From Rhizobium sp. 32-5/1 (GTDB lineage: Bacteria; Pseudomonadota; Alphaproteobacteria; Rhizobiales; Rhizobiaceae), in the NCBI RefSeq assembly GCF_029537235.1, contig NZ_CP120638.1, positions 1,860,001-1,924,000 on the forward strand: a stretch of 64,000 nt of DNA. The letters are read 5' to 3'. Under the pieces are notes generated by a model. It ran no database searches and was not told the DNA's origin. It was given only the letters and a program-made list of their open reading frames with translations. Within the stretch, counting starts at the first letter, position 1. Each line of letters opens with the position of its first letter. The translations under genes and the position numbers were made by a program. This document shows positions 9,556-18,844 of the stretch, in pieces.

Positions 9556-10452
9556 ATGAAGATAAAATCCTCATCCACCGACATCGCCTTGACCGCCCTT
9601 GCGCCGGCCATCTGGGGCAGCACCTATCTGGTCACCACCGAATTCCTGCCGCACGGCTATCCGCTGACGGTTGCCATGCTGCGCGCGCTGCCGGCAGGCC
9701 TGATCCTGCTGCTCATCGTCCGGCAGCTGCCCCATGGTGTGTGGTGGGCGCGGAGCCTTATCCTTGGTGCGCTCAATTTCTCATTTTTCTGGGCTATGCT
9801 GTTCATATCGGCCTACCGCCTGCCCGGCGGCGTTGCGGCGACCGTCGGCGCCATCCAGCCGCTGATCGTCGTCATGCTCGCGCGCCATTTGATCGGCACG
9901 CCGGTCAAAATGATGGCGATCGTCGCTGGCTTTGTCGGCATGGCAGGTGTCGGGCTGCTGGTGCTGACGCCCGGTGCCGCGCTCGATCCCATCGGCATCA
10001 TCGCCGGTTTGGCCGGTGCTGTATCCATGGCCTTCGGAACGGTGTTGTCCCGCCATTGGAGACCACCGGTGTCCAACCTGACGTTCACAGCCTGGCAATT
10101 AACGGCCGGGGGTTTGCTGTTGCTTCCGGTCGCTCTTCTCGTCGAGCCAGCACTGCCAGTCCCCACGAATGCCAATATTCTCGGCATGGCTTGGCTTTCC
10201 CTGATCGGCGCTGCAATGACCTATCTTCTGTGGTTTCGCGGCTTGTCGCGGCTGGAACCGGCCGCTGTCGCTTCTCTCGGGTTTCTCAGCCCGTTGGTGG
10301 CCGTGCTTCTTGGGTGGAGTGTGCTGGGCCAAAACCTGTCGCTCCTGCAGCTTGCCGGCATGGCGGTGGTGCTTGTCAGCGTCTGGCTCGGCCAGAAGGC
10401 ACAAATGGCGCCGCCGAGCGTCTTGCCGGCAATCTCCGGCACGCGATCGTGA
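9556..10452 (+). CDS. EamA/DMT family exporter
   Basis: 298 residues with about ten hydrophobic helices in two EamA repeats. The first starts at PAIWGSTYLVTTEFLPHG, and the second is VSMAFGTVLSRHW to GWSVLGQNLSLLQLAGMA. Members of this drug/metabolite transporter family export amino acids, metabolites or toxic compounds from the cytoplasm. The divergent MarR gene and two shared operator-like palindromes suggest inducible efflux. The substrate is unknown. Confidence 0.85.
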   Translation: MKIKSSSTDIALTALAPAIWGSTYLVTTEFLPHGYPLTVAMLRALPAGLILLLIVRQLPHGVWWARSLILGALNFSFFWAMLFISAYRLPGGVAATVGAIQPLIVVMLARHLIGTPVKMMAIVAGFVGMAGVGLLVLTPGAALDPIGIIAGLAGAVSMAFGTVLSRHWRPPVSNLTFTAWQLTAGGLLLLPVALLVEPALPVPTNANILGMAWLSLIGAAMTYLLWFRGLSRLEPAAVASLGFLSPLVAVLLGWSVLGQNLSLLQLAGMAVVLVSVWLGQKAQMAPPSVLPAISGTRS

Positions 10453-10500
10453 GTTCGGGATCCGCCCTGACGACCTCTCGACCTTGTAGTGCACCACGCG

Positions 10501-11289
10501 TTAGGCAGTGGCCGCTCTCTTTGCCGAAGCAGCGAGCCCCTTGCGGATCGGCGTCTCTATGTCGGCGGCCTTCATTGCGGTGAGGCCGGCAGCGGTCGTT
10601 CCACCATAGTCGGTGAAGACCTTGACCGTTTCGGCCGGGCTTTCCGATGCGTGCGCCATCCAGGTGGCGGCGCCGAGAAACAGCTGGCGCACAGCCGCAT
10701 CCGCCACCTGCAGCGAAACCCCGTTGGCCACGGCATCGCGGATCATCACGTCGGCAAAGGCTGCGATGAAGGCCGGGCCTGAACCGGTGAGCGCGGTGAA
10801 ATAATCGAGCTCGTTTTCCGCCTTCAATCTGGTCGTCTTGCCTGAACAGGCAAAGAACCCATCTGCGAAAGCCTCATCCTTGACTGTAACCTCTGATGTC
10901 GCAAACCAGGGCGTAAACGACAGGCCCTGCTCTGCGCTGGCATTGGGCATGGCCCGGATGATCCGGCCGGTGCCGAACCGATCCATCAGCGCCTTAGCCT
11001 TCACCCGCGCCATCACCGAGATCACCAGCTTTCCCGAGAGGTCGAGATCAAGCGTGCCGAGGTCTTCCGGGCGCACGGACAGGATCACGACGTTACACGC
11101 CGCAGCGAGTACGGCATTGTCCGTGGTGAACCGGATGTCCGACCAAGCCTCGAAACCATCGGCCCCGCCACTGCGCGACGAGAGGACAAGGTTGGAAGGG
11201 CTGATGAACCCGCTTGTGAGGGCCGGGCGAAGCAGCGCCCCGGCCAACCATCCCGTACCGCCGATGACGCCGAGCGTGGTCACGCCCAT
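10501..11289 (-). CDS. Pyrroline-5-carboxylate reductase-like protein
   Basis: 262 residues. An N-terminal Rossmann motif (GVIGGTGWLAGAL) is followed by the ProC C-terminal dimerisation region (ALTGSGPAFIAAFADVM, FTDYGGTTAAGLTAM). True ProC reduces pyrroline-5-carboxylate to proline. The slightly altered nucleotide motif and the pairing with a peptidase suggest a paralogue rather than the main proC. Its ATG overlaps the end of the aminopeptidase gene by 10 bases, implying translational coupling. Confidence 0.75.
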   Translation of the reverse strand: MGVTTLGVIGGTGWLAGALLRPALTSGFISPSNLVLSSRSGGADGFEAWSDIRFTTDNAVLAAACNVVILSVRPEDLGTLDLDLSGKLVISVMARVKAKALMDRFGTGRIIRAMPNASAEQGLSFTPWFATSEVTVKDEAFADGFFACSGKTTRLKAENELDYFTALTGSGPAFIAAFADVMIRDAVANGVSLQVADAAVRQLFLGAATWMAHASESPAETVKVFTDYGGTTAAGLTAMKAADIETPIRKGLAASAKRAATA

Positions 11290-12533
11290 TCGCCCTTGCG
11301 CATGACCGGCACCGTCGAGCCGTTTTCCCGCAAGCCGTCAATATCGACCTTGTCCGAGCCGATCATCCAGTCGATGTGGATCAGGCTGGAATTGCCGCCC
11401 TGCGCCTTGATCTGGTCCTGGCTGAGCGAGGCGCCATCGAGGAAGCACTTGGAATAGCACTGGCCAAGCGCGATATGGCAGGAGGCGTTTTCGTCGAACA
11501 GCGTGTTGTAGAACAGGATGCCGCTGGCCGAGATCGGCGAGGAATGCGGCACGAGCGCCACTTCGCCGAGGCGCCGAGCGCCCTCGTCCGTATCCAGCAC
11601 CTTGTTCAGCACCGCCTCGCCCTTTGACGCCTTGGCCTCGACGATCCGGCCACCCTCGAAGCGGACCTGGATATCGTCGATCAGCGTGCCCTGGTGCGAG
11701 AGCGGCTTGGTGCTCGAGACATGACCTTCGACGCGCAGGGCATGCGGCGTTGTGAACACTTCCTCCGTCGGGATATTGGGATTGCAGGTGATGCCGTTCT
11801 TCGCCGTCGACGCGCCGCCATGCCATTCATGGCCGTCGGCAAGCCCCACGGTGAGGTCCGTGCCGGGGCCGGTAAAGTGCAGCGCCGAAAAGCGCTCACC
11901 ATTCAGCCAGCCGGAGCGCCTGGCCAGATTGGCATTGTGCTCGGCCCAGGCGGCAATCGGATCGGCAACATCGACGCGCGAGGCGGCGAAGATCGCATTG
12001 GCGAGCTTTTCAACAGCGACGGATTCAGCATCATCCGGGAACATCTGCCTTGCCCAAGCCGGGTTGGGATAGGAGACGATGTTCCAGTTGGTGTCGAAAT
12101 TGGAGATTTTCTCCAGCGCCGGCTTGTAGGCGATCGACATCGCCTTGTTGGCCCGCGCCACCTTGGCCGGATCTTGGCTTGCCAGCATCATCGGATTGTC
12201 GCCGGAAATGGCCAGCCGCGCCGTGTTGTTGCCATAGGCCTTGGCCATGCCTTCGTAGAGCCAGTCGCTGGCCCTGTCGAAGCTCTCGTCGGGTGCATGC
12301 TGGTAGCGCGCCAGCGTGGTTTCCTCGTCGGAGTAGAAGGTCGAAACCAGCCCGGCGCCGGCAATATAGGCGTGCTTGGTGATCAGCCGCACGAGCTGAA
12401 GCGCTGCGATCGGGGCTGTGATGACCAGATCCTGGCCACGCTTAAGCTGCAGGCCGACCTTGATGGCGACTTCGGCGAGTTTTTCGAGCTTGACGGGGTC
12501 GATGACGGCTGATGTGTCGAGGGGATGTGTCAT
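11280..12533 (-). CDS. M29 family aminopeptidase
   Basis: 417 residues from the ATG at 12531-12533. The frame is open much further upstream, but only this part is conserved, starting MTHPLDTSAVIDPVKLEKLA. The metal-binding half carries NPNIPTEEVFTTPH, the Glu-rich M29 signature, and later SSLIHIDWMIGSDKVDIDG. M29 enzymes (AmpS/AmpT/aminopeptidase II) are cobalt- or zinc-dependent cytoplasmic aminopeptidases. It overlaps the ProC-like gene, so the two may work together in peptide and proline turnover. Confidence 0.88.
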   Translation of the reverse strand: MTHPLDTSAVIDPVKLEKLAEVAIKVGLQLKRGQDLVITAPIAALQLVRLITKHAYIAGAGLVSTFYSDEETTLARYQHAPDESFDRASDWLYEGMAKAYGNNTARLAISGDNPMMLASQDPAKVARANKAMSIAYKPALEKISNFDTNWNIVSYPNPAWARQMFPDDAESVAVEKLANAIFAASRVDVADPIAAWAEHNANLARRSGWLNGERFSALHFTGPGTDLTVGLADGHEWHGGASTAKNGITCNPNIPTEEVFTTPHALRVEGHVSSTKPLSHQGTLIDDIQVRFEGGRIVEAKASKGEAVLNKVLDTDEGARRLGEVALVPHSSPISASGILFYNTLFDENASCHIALGQCYSKCFLDGASLSQDQIKAQGGNSSLIHIDWMIGSDKVDIDGLRENGSTVPVMRKGEWA

Positions 12534-12672
12534 TGTAATCCTGATCATGTGAAAGCGTCTTTGTAGACTTAAGGCGGTTAAGGCCAAAAATGAAGATTGA
12601 CCCTGCCCGGAATGTGATGCGAACTGGATCGATAGACCCGAATTCGTAAACACTCGCGTCGAGGAGTTGTCG

Positions 12673-13494
12673 TTGGCTGCTATCACTCGTCTGTTCGTTA
12701 TCCTGGCCCTGCTGATCCCGCCCAGTTTTGCTTCAGCGCAGGACAGCCCTGAAGACGTGGAGGAACTCGCCGGACACCAGATCGTCATCGACGGCCCGTT
12801 CTCGGAGCACGCGCTGAGCATCGACGGGCGCAAGGTGCATGAGGATGCGTTCATCGCGATCCAGCATCGCGGATCAATCGATGACGTGGATTTCCTGGTC
12901 GGCACCAGTTCCGCTGGCGGCAATGCCTGCGAAGGATCACCCTTCGTCATCTCGGCGACGGCGGATGGCGAGGCCACATTCGAAGGCCCCATCGACAGCT
13001 GCGCTTTCATGAACGTAACCATCGAGAAGGACCGCGTCCTTTTCGCCACCGATCCGCTGCCGGATCGCGAGAGCGAGCGCTGGGAATGGGCGCCGGGCGC
13101 GGGCATACGTCAGATCGCCAATGAGGCTTTTGTCGCCGATACATCGAAAGGCTGGGCCGAGGTCGAATCCGCATCGCATCCAAGCGAGCTGATGGGCTTC
13201 GGCGATCTCTCTCCGCAAATCGATGACCTGCTCGGGCAGGACCGCCAGACCTTTGCCGAACTCATCGTCGGGATCGGCAGCGGCACGTTCGAAAACGGCT
13301 ATTTCGTCGGCACGGCCTGTCCGAAATTTATTTGCCTGGAGGCGGGCGCGATGATTGCCACGAACCCGGAAGAGCAGACGATCTACCTGGCCTGGAAACC
13401 GGAGGGCGAGGAAATCATCGTCCGCCCGGCCGTCGGAGAATGGCCGAAGCCCGCGCGGCTTGCCCTGCGCGACTGGGCAGCGCAGTGGGAGTAG
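12673..13494 (+). CDS. Hypothetical secreted protein
   Basis: 273 residues from TTG 12673. The GAGGAG at 12661-12666 sits 6 bases ahead of this TTG but directly abuts the alternative TTG at 12667, so 12673 is preferred. A signal peptide (LFVILALLIPPSFASAQ) is cleaved near ASA-Q. The mature part is acidic, with cysteines at about residues 81, 114, 217 and 221 that could form disulfides. No family is recognised. It is divergent from the M29 gene. Confidence 0.65.
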   Translation: MAAITRLFVILALLIPPSFASAQDSPEDVEELAGHQIVIDGPFSEHALSIDGRKVHEDAFIAIQHRGSIDDVDFLVGTSSAGGNACEGSPFVISATADGEATFEGPIDSCAFMNVTIEKDRVLFATDPLPDRESERWEWAPGAGIRQIANEAFVADTSKGWAEVESASHPSELMGFGDLSPQIDDLLGQDRQTFAELIVGIGSGTFENGYFVGTACPKFICLEAGAMIATNPEEQTIYLAWKPEGEEIIVRPAVGEWPKPARLALRDWAAQWE

Positions 13495-13498
13495 CGCG

Positions 13499-13975
13499 TC
13501 AGGCAATGAGCGGGGCTGCCACCGCGTTGAGCGCCTTCAGCGCATCGTCCGGCGAGAGCCTGACCTGAAGACCGCGCTGGCCGCCGTTGATATAGACCTT
13601 ATCCTGCGCCATGGCCGACGCTTCGATGGCGGTCGGCACCTGCTTCTTCTGGCCGAACGGGCTGATGCCGCCGACATGGTAGCCGGTCAGCCGCTCCGCA
13701 TCGGCGGGCTTCATCATGCTGGCCGACTTGCCGCCGAAGGCAGCCGCGAGCTTCTTCATGCTCACTTCGTGGTCGGACGGGACAACGACGCAGACCGGCT
13801 TGCCGTCCACCTCGGCCATCAGGGTTTTCAGCACGCGCGCTGGATCTTCGCCCAGCGCCTCGGCCGCCGCCATGCCGATCCGGTCGGCGGAGGGGTCGTA
13901 GTCATAGCTGTGCACGGTGAAGGCGGCGCCGGCCTTGGCGAGAAACTGGGTTGCACGCGTGGTCTTCGACATCAC
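13499..13975 (-). CDS. ybaK: YbaK/EbsC-type Cys-tRNA(Pro) deacylase
   Basis: 158 residues of the YbaK/ProX editing fold: ALGEDPARVLKTLMAEVDG, CVVVPSDHEVSMKKLA with the conserved Lys, and TGYHVGGISPFGQKK, the family signature. These proteins clear mischarged Cys-tRNA(Pro) in trans. It ends 5 bases from the stop of the convergent secreted-protein gene and follows the ArsC-like gene by 4 bases, suggesting a small operon. Confidence 0.88.
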   Translation of the reverse strand: MMSKTTRATQFLAKAGAAFTVHSYDYDPSADRIGMAAAEALGEDPARVLKTLMAEVDGKPVCVVVPSDHEVSMKKLAAAFGGKSASMMKPADAERLTGYHVGGISPFGQKKQVPTAIEASAMAQDKVYINGGQRGLQVRLSPDDALKALNAVAAPLIA

Positions 13976-13979
13976 CGCC

Positions 13980-14330
13980 TCAGCCTGGAAAGATTGCCTG
14001 ATAGTTGTCCGGCTTGAAGCCGGCGATCAGCCGGCCATCGACATCCAGAACCGGCCGCTTGATCATCGAGGGTTGCGCCAGCATGAGTTCGATCGCCTTG
14101 CCGGCATCGAGATCGGCTTTGGCCTCATCCGGTAGGGCCCGAAATGTCGTGCCAGACCGGTTCAGCACCGTTTCCCAGCCCAGTTCCGCGACCCAGCGTT
14201 CCAGATCGGCGCGCGCGACGCCGGAGACCTTGTAGTCATGGAAAGCATAGGCAATGCCGCGACCGTCGAGCCAAACGCGCGCCTTCTTCATCGTGTCGCA
14301 GTTCTTGATGCCGTAGATCGTCACGCCCAT
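13980..14330 (-). CDS. ArsC/Spx family (YffB-like) protein
   Basis: 116 residues with a thioredoxin-like fold: IYGIKNCDTMKKARVWLDGR has a single N-terminal Cys (CDT), then FHDYK, LNRSGTTFRAL, and MIKRPVLDVDGRLIAGF. The lone Cys and the IKNCDT motif fit the YffB subgroup of glutathione-dependent ArsC-like reductases rather than a bona fide arsenate reductase. No ars genes are adjacent. It is probably cotranscribed with ybaK. Confidence 0.82.
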   Translation of the reverse strand: MGVTIYGIKNCDTMKKARVWLDGRGIAYAFHDYKVSGVARADLERWVAELGWETVLNRSGTTFRALPDEAKADLDAGKAIELMLAQPSMIKRPVLDVDGRLIAGFKPDNYQAIFPG

Positions 14331-14419
14331 GGATGCCCTCGTCTGCCGTCGGTCGAGATATGTCGGGCATCCATAACGCCGCTGGGCATTCCAGAAAAGA
14401 GGGCAGCTTCCGGTAAATC

Positions 14420-15066
14420 TCAGGTCAGCCCGGCATAGCGGCCCGGCCGATGATTGATCGCCAGGATCATGTTGACGATGACGGCGCTCAACACCGAGAG
14501 AACGAGGTTCTGGGGCGAGACGACGAAGAAGGCGGCGAACAGGATGGAGAGATCGACGGCCAGCTGGAAGTAACCCGCCCGGATGCCGAATTTCTCCTGC
14601 AGGTAGATCGCCAGGATATTGATGCCGCCGAGCCCGGTGCGGTGACGGAAGAGAACGAGCAGCCCGCAGCCTGCCAGGCAGCCGCCGATGATGGCCGCGA
14701 AGACCGGGTCGAGATAGGCAAAACTCGCCCAGTCGGTCATCAGCCGCGAAAACAACGACACAAGGCTGACGGCGGCGAAGGTGCGCAGCGCAAAAGCCAG
14801 CCCAGCCGCTTTACCGCCAACACGTAGAACGGCAGGTTGACCAGCGAAAAGATGATCCAGAACTGCGTGCCGGTGATGTATTGCAACAGAAGCGCCAGCC
14901 CTGCCGTGCTGCCGGCGAGAAGCACGGCCTTGGTGTAGATGACCATGCCGAACGATACGAACAGCGTGCCGAGCAGGATCGCCAGCACGTCCTCGTAGAG
15001 GCGGTGACGTTCCACCGTCTCCACCGGTGCTTCCAGCGGCATGGCCGGAATGCTCTTTTCCTGCAT
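14420..15066 (-). pseudogene. YitT family membrane protein, single-base frameshift
   Basis: The first part (from ATG 15066) has LYEDVLAILLGTLFVSFGM, KAVLLAGSTAGLALLL and LVNLPFYVLAVKRLGW. The second frame has FALRTFAAVSLVS, DPVFAAIIGGCLAGCGLGL-type helices and HRTGLGGINILAIYLQ. Together they make a five-to-six-helix YitT/YczE-like membrane protein of about 215 residues, function unknown. The frames meet near 14796-14802, where one extra G on the coding strand turns GWL into GWAFAL. It lies 8 bases after the aminotransferase gene and may be in its operon. Confidence 0.72.
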
Positions 15067-15074
15067 GGTCAGCC

Positions 15075-16241
15075 TCACAGCGCGATGAATTTGGAAACGA
15101 CGGCGTCGACGTCGCTGGTCTTCAGGCCGGCAATGTTGATGCGTCCCGATGTCGGCATGTAGATGCCGTGGTCTGCGCGCAGGCGCAGCACCTCTGCCTC
15201 GCTGAGCGGCAGGAGGGAGAACATGCCCTCCTGATCGGCCATCGCCGCCAGCGAAGGCCACCGGCCCTTGAGCCCCGCAGCGAGCGACTGGCGGATCGTC
15301 TGGATGCGGGCCCGCATGCCGTCGAGTTCCTGCATCCAATCGGCCTTGAGAGCCTCGCTTTCAAGGATACCGCGAACGATGGCGGCGCCGTGATCCGGCG
15401 GCATGGAATAGCTGATACGGGCAAGCGCTGCCAGATTGGAACGGGCGGTATCGGCCAGCACCTGGCTTGCAGCAACGGCAAAGATCGCACCCGTGCGCTC
15501 GCGGTAGAGCCCGAAGGACTTGGAGGACGAGATGGCAACCAGCGCCTCCGGCACGGCAGCCAGCAGGGACCGCAAGCCGACCACATCTTCTTCCAACCCG
15601 CGCCCGAAGCCCTGATAGGCGAGATCGACCAGCGGCAGCAGCCCGCGTCGCTCGACGATAGCGGCGATTTCCTGCCACTGAAGCGATGTCAGCACGCCCC
15701 CGGACGGATTATGGCAGCTGGCATGCAGCAGAACGGCGTCACCGGCACTCGCACCGTCCAGTGCCTCGACCATGCGGTCGAAGAGGACTGTCTGCGATGG
15801 CACGTCGAAGAACGGATAGGCGACGATCTCGAGACCGGCGGCCTTGAAGATGCTGGCATGGTTGGGCCAGCTCGGCAGGCCGAGCAGGATGCGCTTGACA
15901 CCCATGCCCTGCAAAAGATCGGCCGCCAGACGCAAGGCGCCGGAACCGCCGGGCGTCTGCACGCCGGCCACCGCACGACCTGTTTTATTGCCCCCGGTCA
16001 GCGACCAGAGCAGGTCGAGATAAACAGCATCCCCTTCCGGTCCGATATAGGATTTGGTCTGCTGCGTCTCCAGCAGGGCTTTTTCGGCCGCCTTGACCGC
16101 GCGGAAGATCGGCGTCGCACCTGTTTCGTCGCGATAGACGCCGACACCGAGGTCGATCTTACCCGGCCGTGCGTCCTTTCGGAAAAGTCCGATCAGGGCA
16201 AGCAGGGGATCATCGGGCTGGCGGGCAAGCATGTCGAACAT
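15075..16241 (-). CDS. Aromatic/aspartate-type aminotransferase (class I)
   Basis: 388 residues, fold-type I PLP enzyme. The PLP lysine is Lys241 in SSSKSFGLYRER. HNPSG (Asn178) and DLAYQGF (Asp206, Tyr209) are the other cofactor contacts, and the C-terminal Arg lies in SGRINIAGL. The SFGLYRER context is that of TyrB/AspC-like transaminases, which interconvert aspartate or aromatic amino acids with their oxo-acids. An Lrp/AsnC regulator gene is divergent and probably controls it. Confidence 0.88.
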   Translation of the reverse strand: MFDMLARQPDDPLLALIGLFRKDARPGKIDLGVGVYRDETGATPIFRAVKAAEKALLETQQTKSYIGPEGDAVYLDLLWSLTGGNKTGRAVAGVQTPGGSGALRLAADLLQGMGVKRILLGLPSWPNHASIFKAAGLEIVAYPFFDVPSQTVLFDRMVEALDGASAGDAVLLHASCHNPSGGVLTSLQWQEIAAIVERRGLLPLVDLAYQGFGRGLEEDVVGLRSLLAAVPEALVAISSSKSFGLYRERTGAIFAVAASQVLADTARSNLAALARISYSMPPDHGAAIVRGILESEALKADWMQELDGMRARIQTIRQSLAAGLKGRWPSLAAMADQEGMFSLLPLSEAEVLRLRADHGIYMPTSGRINIAGLKTSDVDAVVSKFIAL

Positions 16242-16477
16242 GGAAAGGTTCCTGGCGGTCTGATGGATGAAAGGAAGGCAGTCGCTGGCTGTGAACAGAC
16301 GCCATACCCCAACAGCGCCTCGCAGCAGTTTATAAATGACCGGTCACGCAAAATCGCTGCATTATTTGCGCAATGGCGATATCTCGCTTTCACATTATTG
16401 CTCATTTTTGTGAAAATGTGCATATATTTGCGCTTGAACTACAGAACGAGGGAAAGCCGGTGGACGTGGAGAAAGAC
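16242..16477. promoter_or_regulatory. Divergent aminotransferase/Lrp promoter region with inverted repeats
   Basis: This A+T-rich region holds the 8-bp palindrome TTGCGCAA (16366-16373). A second TTTGCGC copy lies near 16427-16433. An inverted repeat CACATT/AATGTG occupies 16391-16396 and 16415-16420. Lrp-type regulators bind such degenerate, phased sites in front of the gene they control. Confidence 0.4.
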
Positions 16478-16933
16478 ATGGCGCTGGACGCGACCGACCG
16501 GCGGATTATTCGCCTGCTGATTGAGGACGCGTCGCGCAGCAACAACGAGCTGGCCGAGAAGGTGGGGCTGTCGCCGGCGCCCCTGTCGCGACGGCTGGCA
16601 AGGCTTTATGCAAGCGGCATCATCCGCCAGACCGTGATCGTCGATCCAAAGGCCGCTGGGCTCGGTTTCCAGGCTTTCCTCGAGGTGACGCTGGAACGCA
16701 CGGTGACCAAGGTCGCCCAGCGGTTCATCGATCAGGTCAGCCGCATGCCTGAGGTGGTCGAGTGTCACACGGTGGCCGGCGATTTTGATTTCCTCCTGAA
16801 GATCGCCGTGCGCGATGTCAGCGATTACAAGCGGCTGCTCTGGGTCGAGTTCGACAGGATCGCCGAGATCAAGACGCTGCGCTCGACTATTTTGCTGGAC
16901 AGCCCGAAGTTCGAGGCCGGCACGCTGCCGTGA
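16478..16933 (+). CDS. Lrp/AsnC family transcriptional regulator
   Basis: 151 residues from ATG 16478, chosen because GGAG (16468-16471) is 6 bases upstream and the protein then begins MALDATDRRIIRLL like other family members. A GTG at 16460 is an alternative. The HTH is NELAEKVGLSPAPLSRRLARL and the C-terminal RAM/AsnC ligand domain contains VVECHTVAGDFDFLLKI. It probably senses an amino acid and controls the divergent aminotransferase. Confidence 0.88.
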   Translation: MALDATDRRIIRLLIEDASRSNNELAEKVGLSPAPLSRRLARLYASGIIRQTVIVDPKAAGLGFQAFLEVTLERTVTKVAQRFIDQVSRMPEVVECHTVAGDFDFLLKIAVRDVSDYKRLLWVEFDRIAEIKTLRSTILLDSPKFEAGTLP

Positions 16934-16951
16934 CCGGCAACGGATACCTGA

Positions 16952-18013
16952 TCAATCCTCCAGCGTCCCCGGCTTGCGGTTCGCCCCGGTCTTTTCGCTG
17001 CAGAGGATCTTCATCAGATCGGCACGGCGACGGGCAAACCGCGTCGAAACCCGCGTGACGATCAGCCCCGCCTGCGGCGCGCGGACCTCGACCACGCCAT
17101 TCTCCATGCCGGGATGGGTGATGATCGTCGCCAGGAGATCGCCCTCCAGCACCCGATCCCCCAAGCTCCTGTGGAACAGCACGGCGCCGGACTGCGGCGC
17201 CCGGATCATCTCGATATTGTCGAGCGGCAGTGCATCACCTTCGAACGCGCCGACCTCCCTTGCATCGCCCGACACGACGCCACGACTGACAAGGAAATTC
17301 CAAAGGCCGTCGGCATCGGCTGCGGCCAACTCCGGATAGACGTCGCGCGTCCCGCGCAATTCCAGCGTCACCGCCAGATGACCCGGCAGATGCGTCTTGC
17401 GCTCGCCCTCGACGGCATGTTTCCAGGCATGGCCGACAGCCTCCTCGAAGGCGGAGCTTTGCCCGTCGGACAGGAAGACGGCAGCCATGTCGAGCGCTGC
17501 TGCCAGATCCGCAGCCTCGGGCCAGAAAGCATCGTCAATATAGGCATATTGCAGGGATTCATCATCGCAATGCAGGTCGAGCACCAGATCGGCACCCAGC
17601 GCCATGTGCAGCAGCTGGCGTTTCAATTGCCCGACCGCCGGATAGCGATCGAGATCGTCCATCAGTGTGTCGTGGTCGCGCATCGAAATCAGCGGAAAAT
17701 CGCGGTTGAAATTGGTGCGCGAGCCGAGATCGAAGCGGCCCTGCATGTCGCCGAAATGTGATTGCGCGGCACCAATCGGATTGGCATGCGGCACGATGGT
17801 GATATCACCGCGGATCGCCCCATCGGCATCGGCCTTGCGCAGGCGCTCGCAGAGAAAATGCAGCAAGGCGGTGCCCGGCAGTTCACCGGCATGCAGCGCC
17901 GCCTGCAGATAGACCTTCGGCGCCTTCGGATCGCTGCCCTGGAAGCGGACGACCGGCAGCCGCCATTCGATGCCGGGCGTATCGCCAGGAAGGATGATGT
18001 CCGAAATATCCAT
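16952..18013 (-). CDS. Succinylglutamate desuccinylase/aspartoacylase family protein
   Basis: 353 residues. Zinc-peptidase-like motifs are present: LQAALHAGELPGT (His and Glu ligands) and DLVLDLHCDDES (second His). The C-terminal part from RAPQSGAVLFHRSLGD looks like a biotinyl/lipoyl-like barrel found in this group. Such enzymes deacylate N-acyl amino acids or related amides; the exact substrate is unknown. The gene converges with the Lrp gene. Confidence 0.82.
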   Translation of the reverse strand: MDISDIILPGDTPGIEWRLPVVRFQGSDPKAPKVYLQAALHAGELPGTALLHFLCERLRKADADGAIRGDITIVPHANPIGAAQSHFGDMQGRFDLGSRTNFNRDFPLISMRDHDTLMDDLDRYPAVGQLKRQLLHMALGADLVLDLHCDDESLQYAYIDDAFWPEAADLAAALDMAAVFLSDGQSSAFEEAVGHAWKHAVEGERKTHLPGHLAVTLELRGTRDVYPELAAADADGLWNFLVSRGVVSGDAREVGAFEGDALPLDNIEMIRAPQSGAVLFHRSLGDRVLEGDLLATIITHPGMENGVVEVRAPQAGLIVTRVSTRFARRRADLMKILCSEKTGANRKPGTLED

Positions 18014-18132
18014 GGGATCCGCCTGTATTCGTGGCCTGTATTCGTGCCCGGCGCTTATGCGGCTTCACCCCTAAGGATGCAATATGTCAAAAATCCCGAC
18101 GCCAAGTGGGGAGACCGTGGCGAAACGCGCCC

Positions 18133-18783
18133 TTATCCCAGCAGCGGCCAGCGCCCCAGATATTCATATTCGCTTCGCCCGACAAGGCTGTGGATCAGGA
18201 CGAATTCGCGCACTGTCCAGCGGACCGGTTCCGCCAGTTCGCGCTCTGCAACCGTGGCCTCGTCATAGAGCAGCGTCATATGCGGCTTGAAGCGCGGATT
18301 GTAGGAAAAGATCAGGCCGGCGCTCCACATTTCCTTGGCCAGCTGCACATGCAGGTCCATCATTTCCTCGCTGCGAACAGCACTCGTCAGAACCAGTGGT
18401 CGCGAATAGCCCGTGGCAAAGCTCATGATCCTGTCGAAGCTCACCTCGAACGGCATGGCGCGCACGGCCGACATCGCCTCGCTCACCGTAAACACCACAT
18501 CGTCAGGCAGATGGGTATAGGCGCCGACGGCATTCAACGACACGTGCATCAGCTGATGCGGACGCAGATGGCGCGAGAGACCGTATTCGACGGCCGCATG
18601 ACGGCCGATTTCCACCGCCTGAAGCGCCGTATCCCGCTCGGGCACAATGGCCAGGAACAGGTTGCTCCTGACGGTTTCGTCAAACTTTTTCGACCGCAAT
18701 CCCGCAGCATCGCCAAAGGCAAACGACTGCTGGTGTGCACGCACGACCTCATTCCCGGCTTTTCCAAGCATGGCAGACCTCAT
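18133..18783 (-). CDS. 2H phosphoesterase superfamily protein (2'-5' RNA ligase-like)
   Basis: 216 residues. Two HxT/S motifs define the 2H fold: LMHVSLNAVG (HVS) and FKPHMTLLYDE (HMT). Relatives include LigT/ThpR 2'-5' RNA ligases and cyclic phosphodiesterases that act on RNA or nucleotide 2',3'-cyclic ends. A GAAC-N7-GAAC site at 18830-18844, 47 bases upstream of the start, suggests LexA control and a possible link to DNA damage. The precise reaction is unknown. Confidence 0.78.
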   Translation of the reverse strand: MRSAMLGKAGNEVVRAHQQSFAFGDAAGLRSKKFDETVRSNLFLAIVPERDTALQAVEIGRHAAVEYGLSRHLRPHQLMHVSLNAVGAYTHLPDDVVFTVSEAMSAVRAMPFEVSFDRIMSFATGYSRPLVLTSAVRSEEMMDLHVQLAKEMWSAGLIFSYNPRFKPHMTLLYDEATVAERELAEPVRWTVREFVLIHSLVGRSEYEYLGRWPLLG

Positions 18784-18829
18784 CTCTTTCTGGATGGCAC
18801 CAGTATAGCCGACTCGGATTTTTGATCAA

Positions 18830-18844
18830 GAACAAAAAGGGAAC
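18830..18844 (-). promoter_or_regulatory. Putative LexA (SOS) box, GTTC-N7-GTTC on the minus strand
   Basis: GAAC (18830-18833), seven bases, GAAC (18841-18844). On the minus strand this reads GTTC-N7-GTTC, the established alphaproteobacterial LexA site. It lies in an A+T-rich stretch upstream of the 2H phosphoesterase gene; ogt lies about 210 bp away on the other side. Confidence 0.5.

Noticed and set aside
13980..14330. Arsenate reductase of an ars operon
   Set aside because: No arsenite pump or metal-type ArsR lies nearby, and the IKNCDT motif fits the YffB group better.
15027..16520. 497-codon plus-strand open frame
   Set aside because: It is antisense to the class I aminotransferase; its translation shows no family motif.
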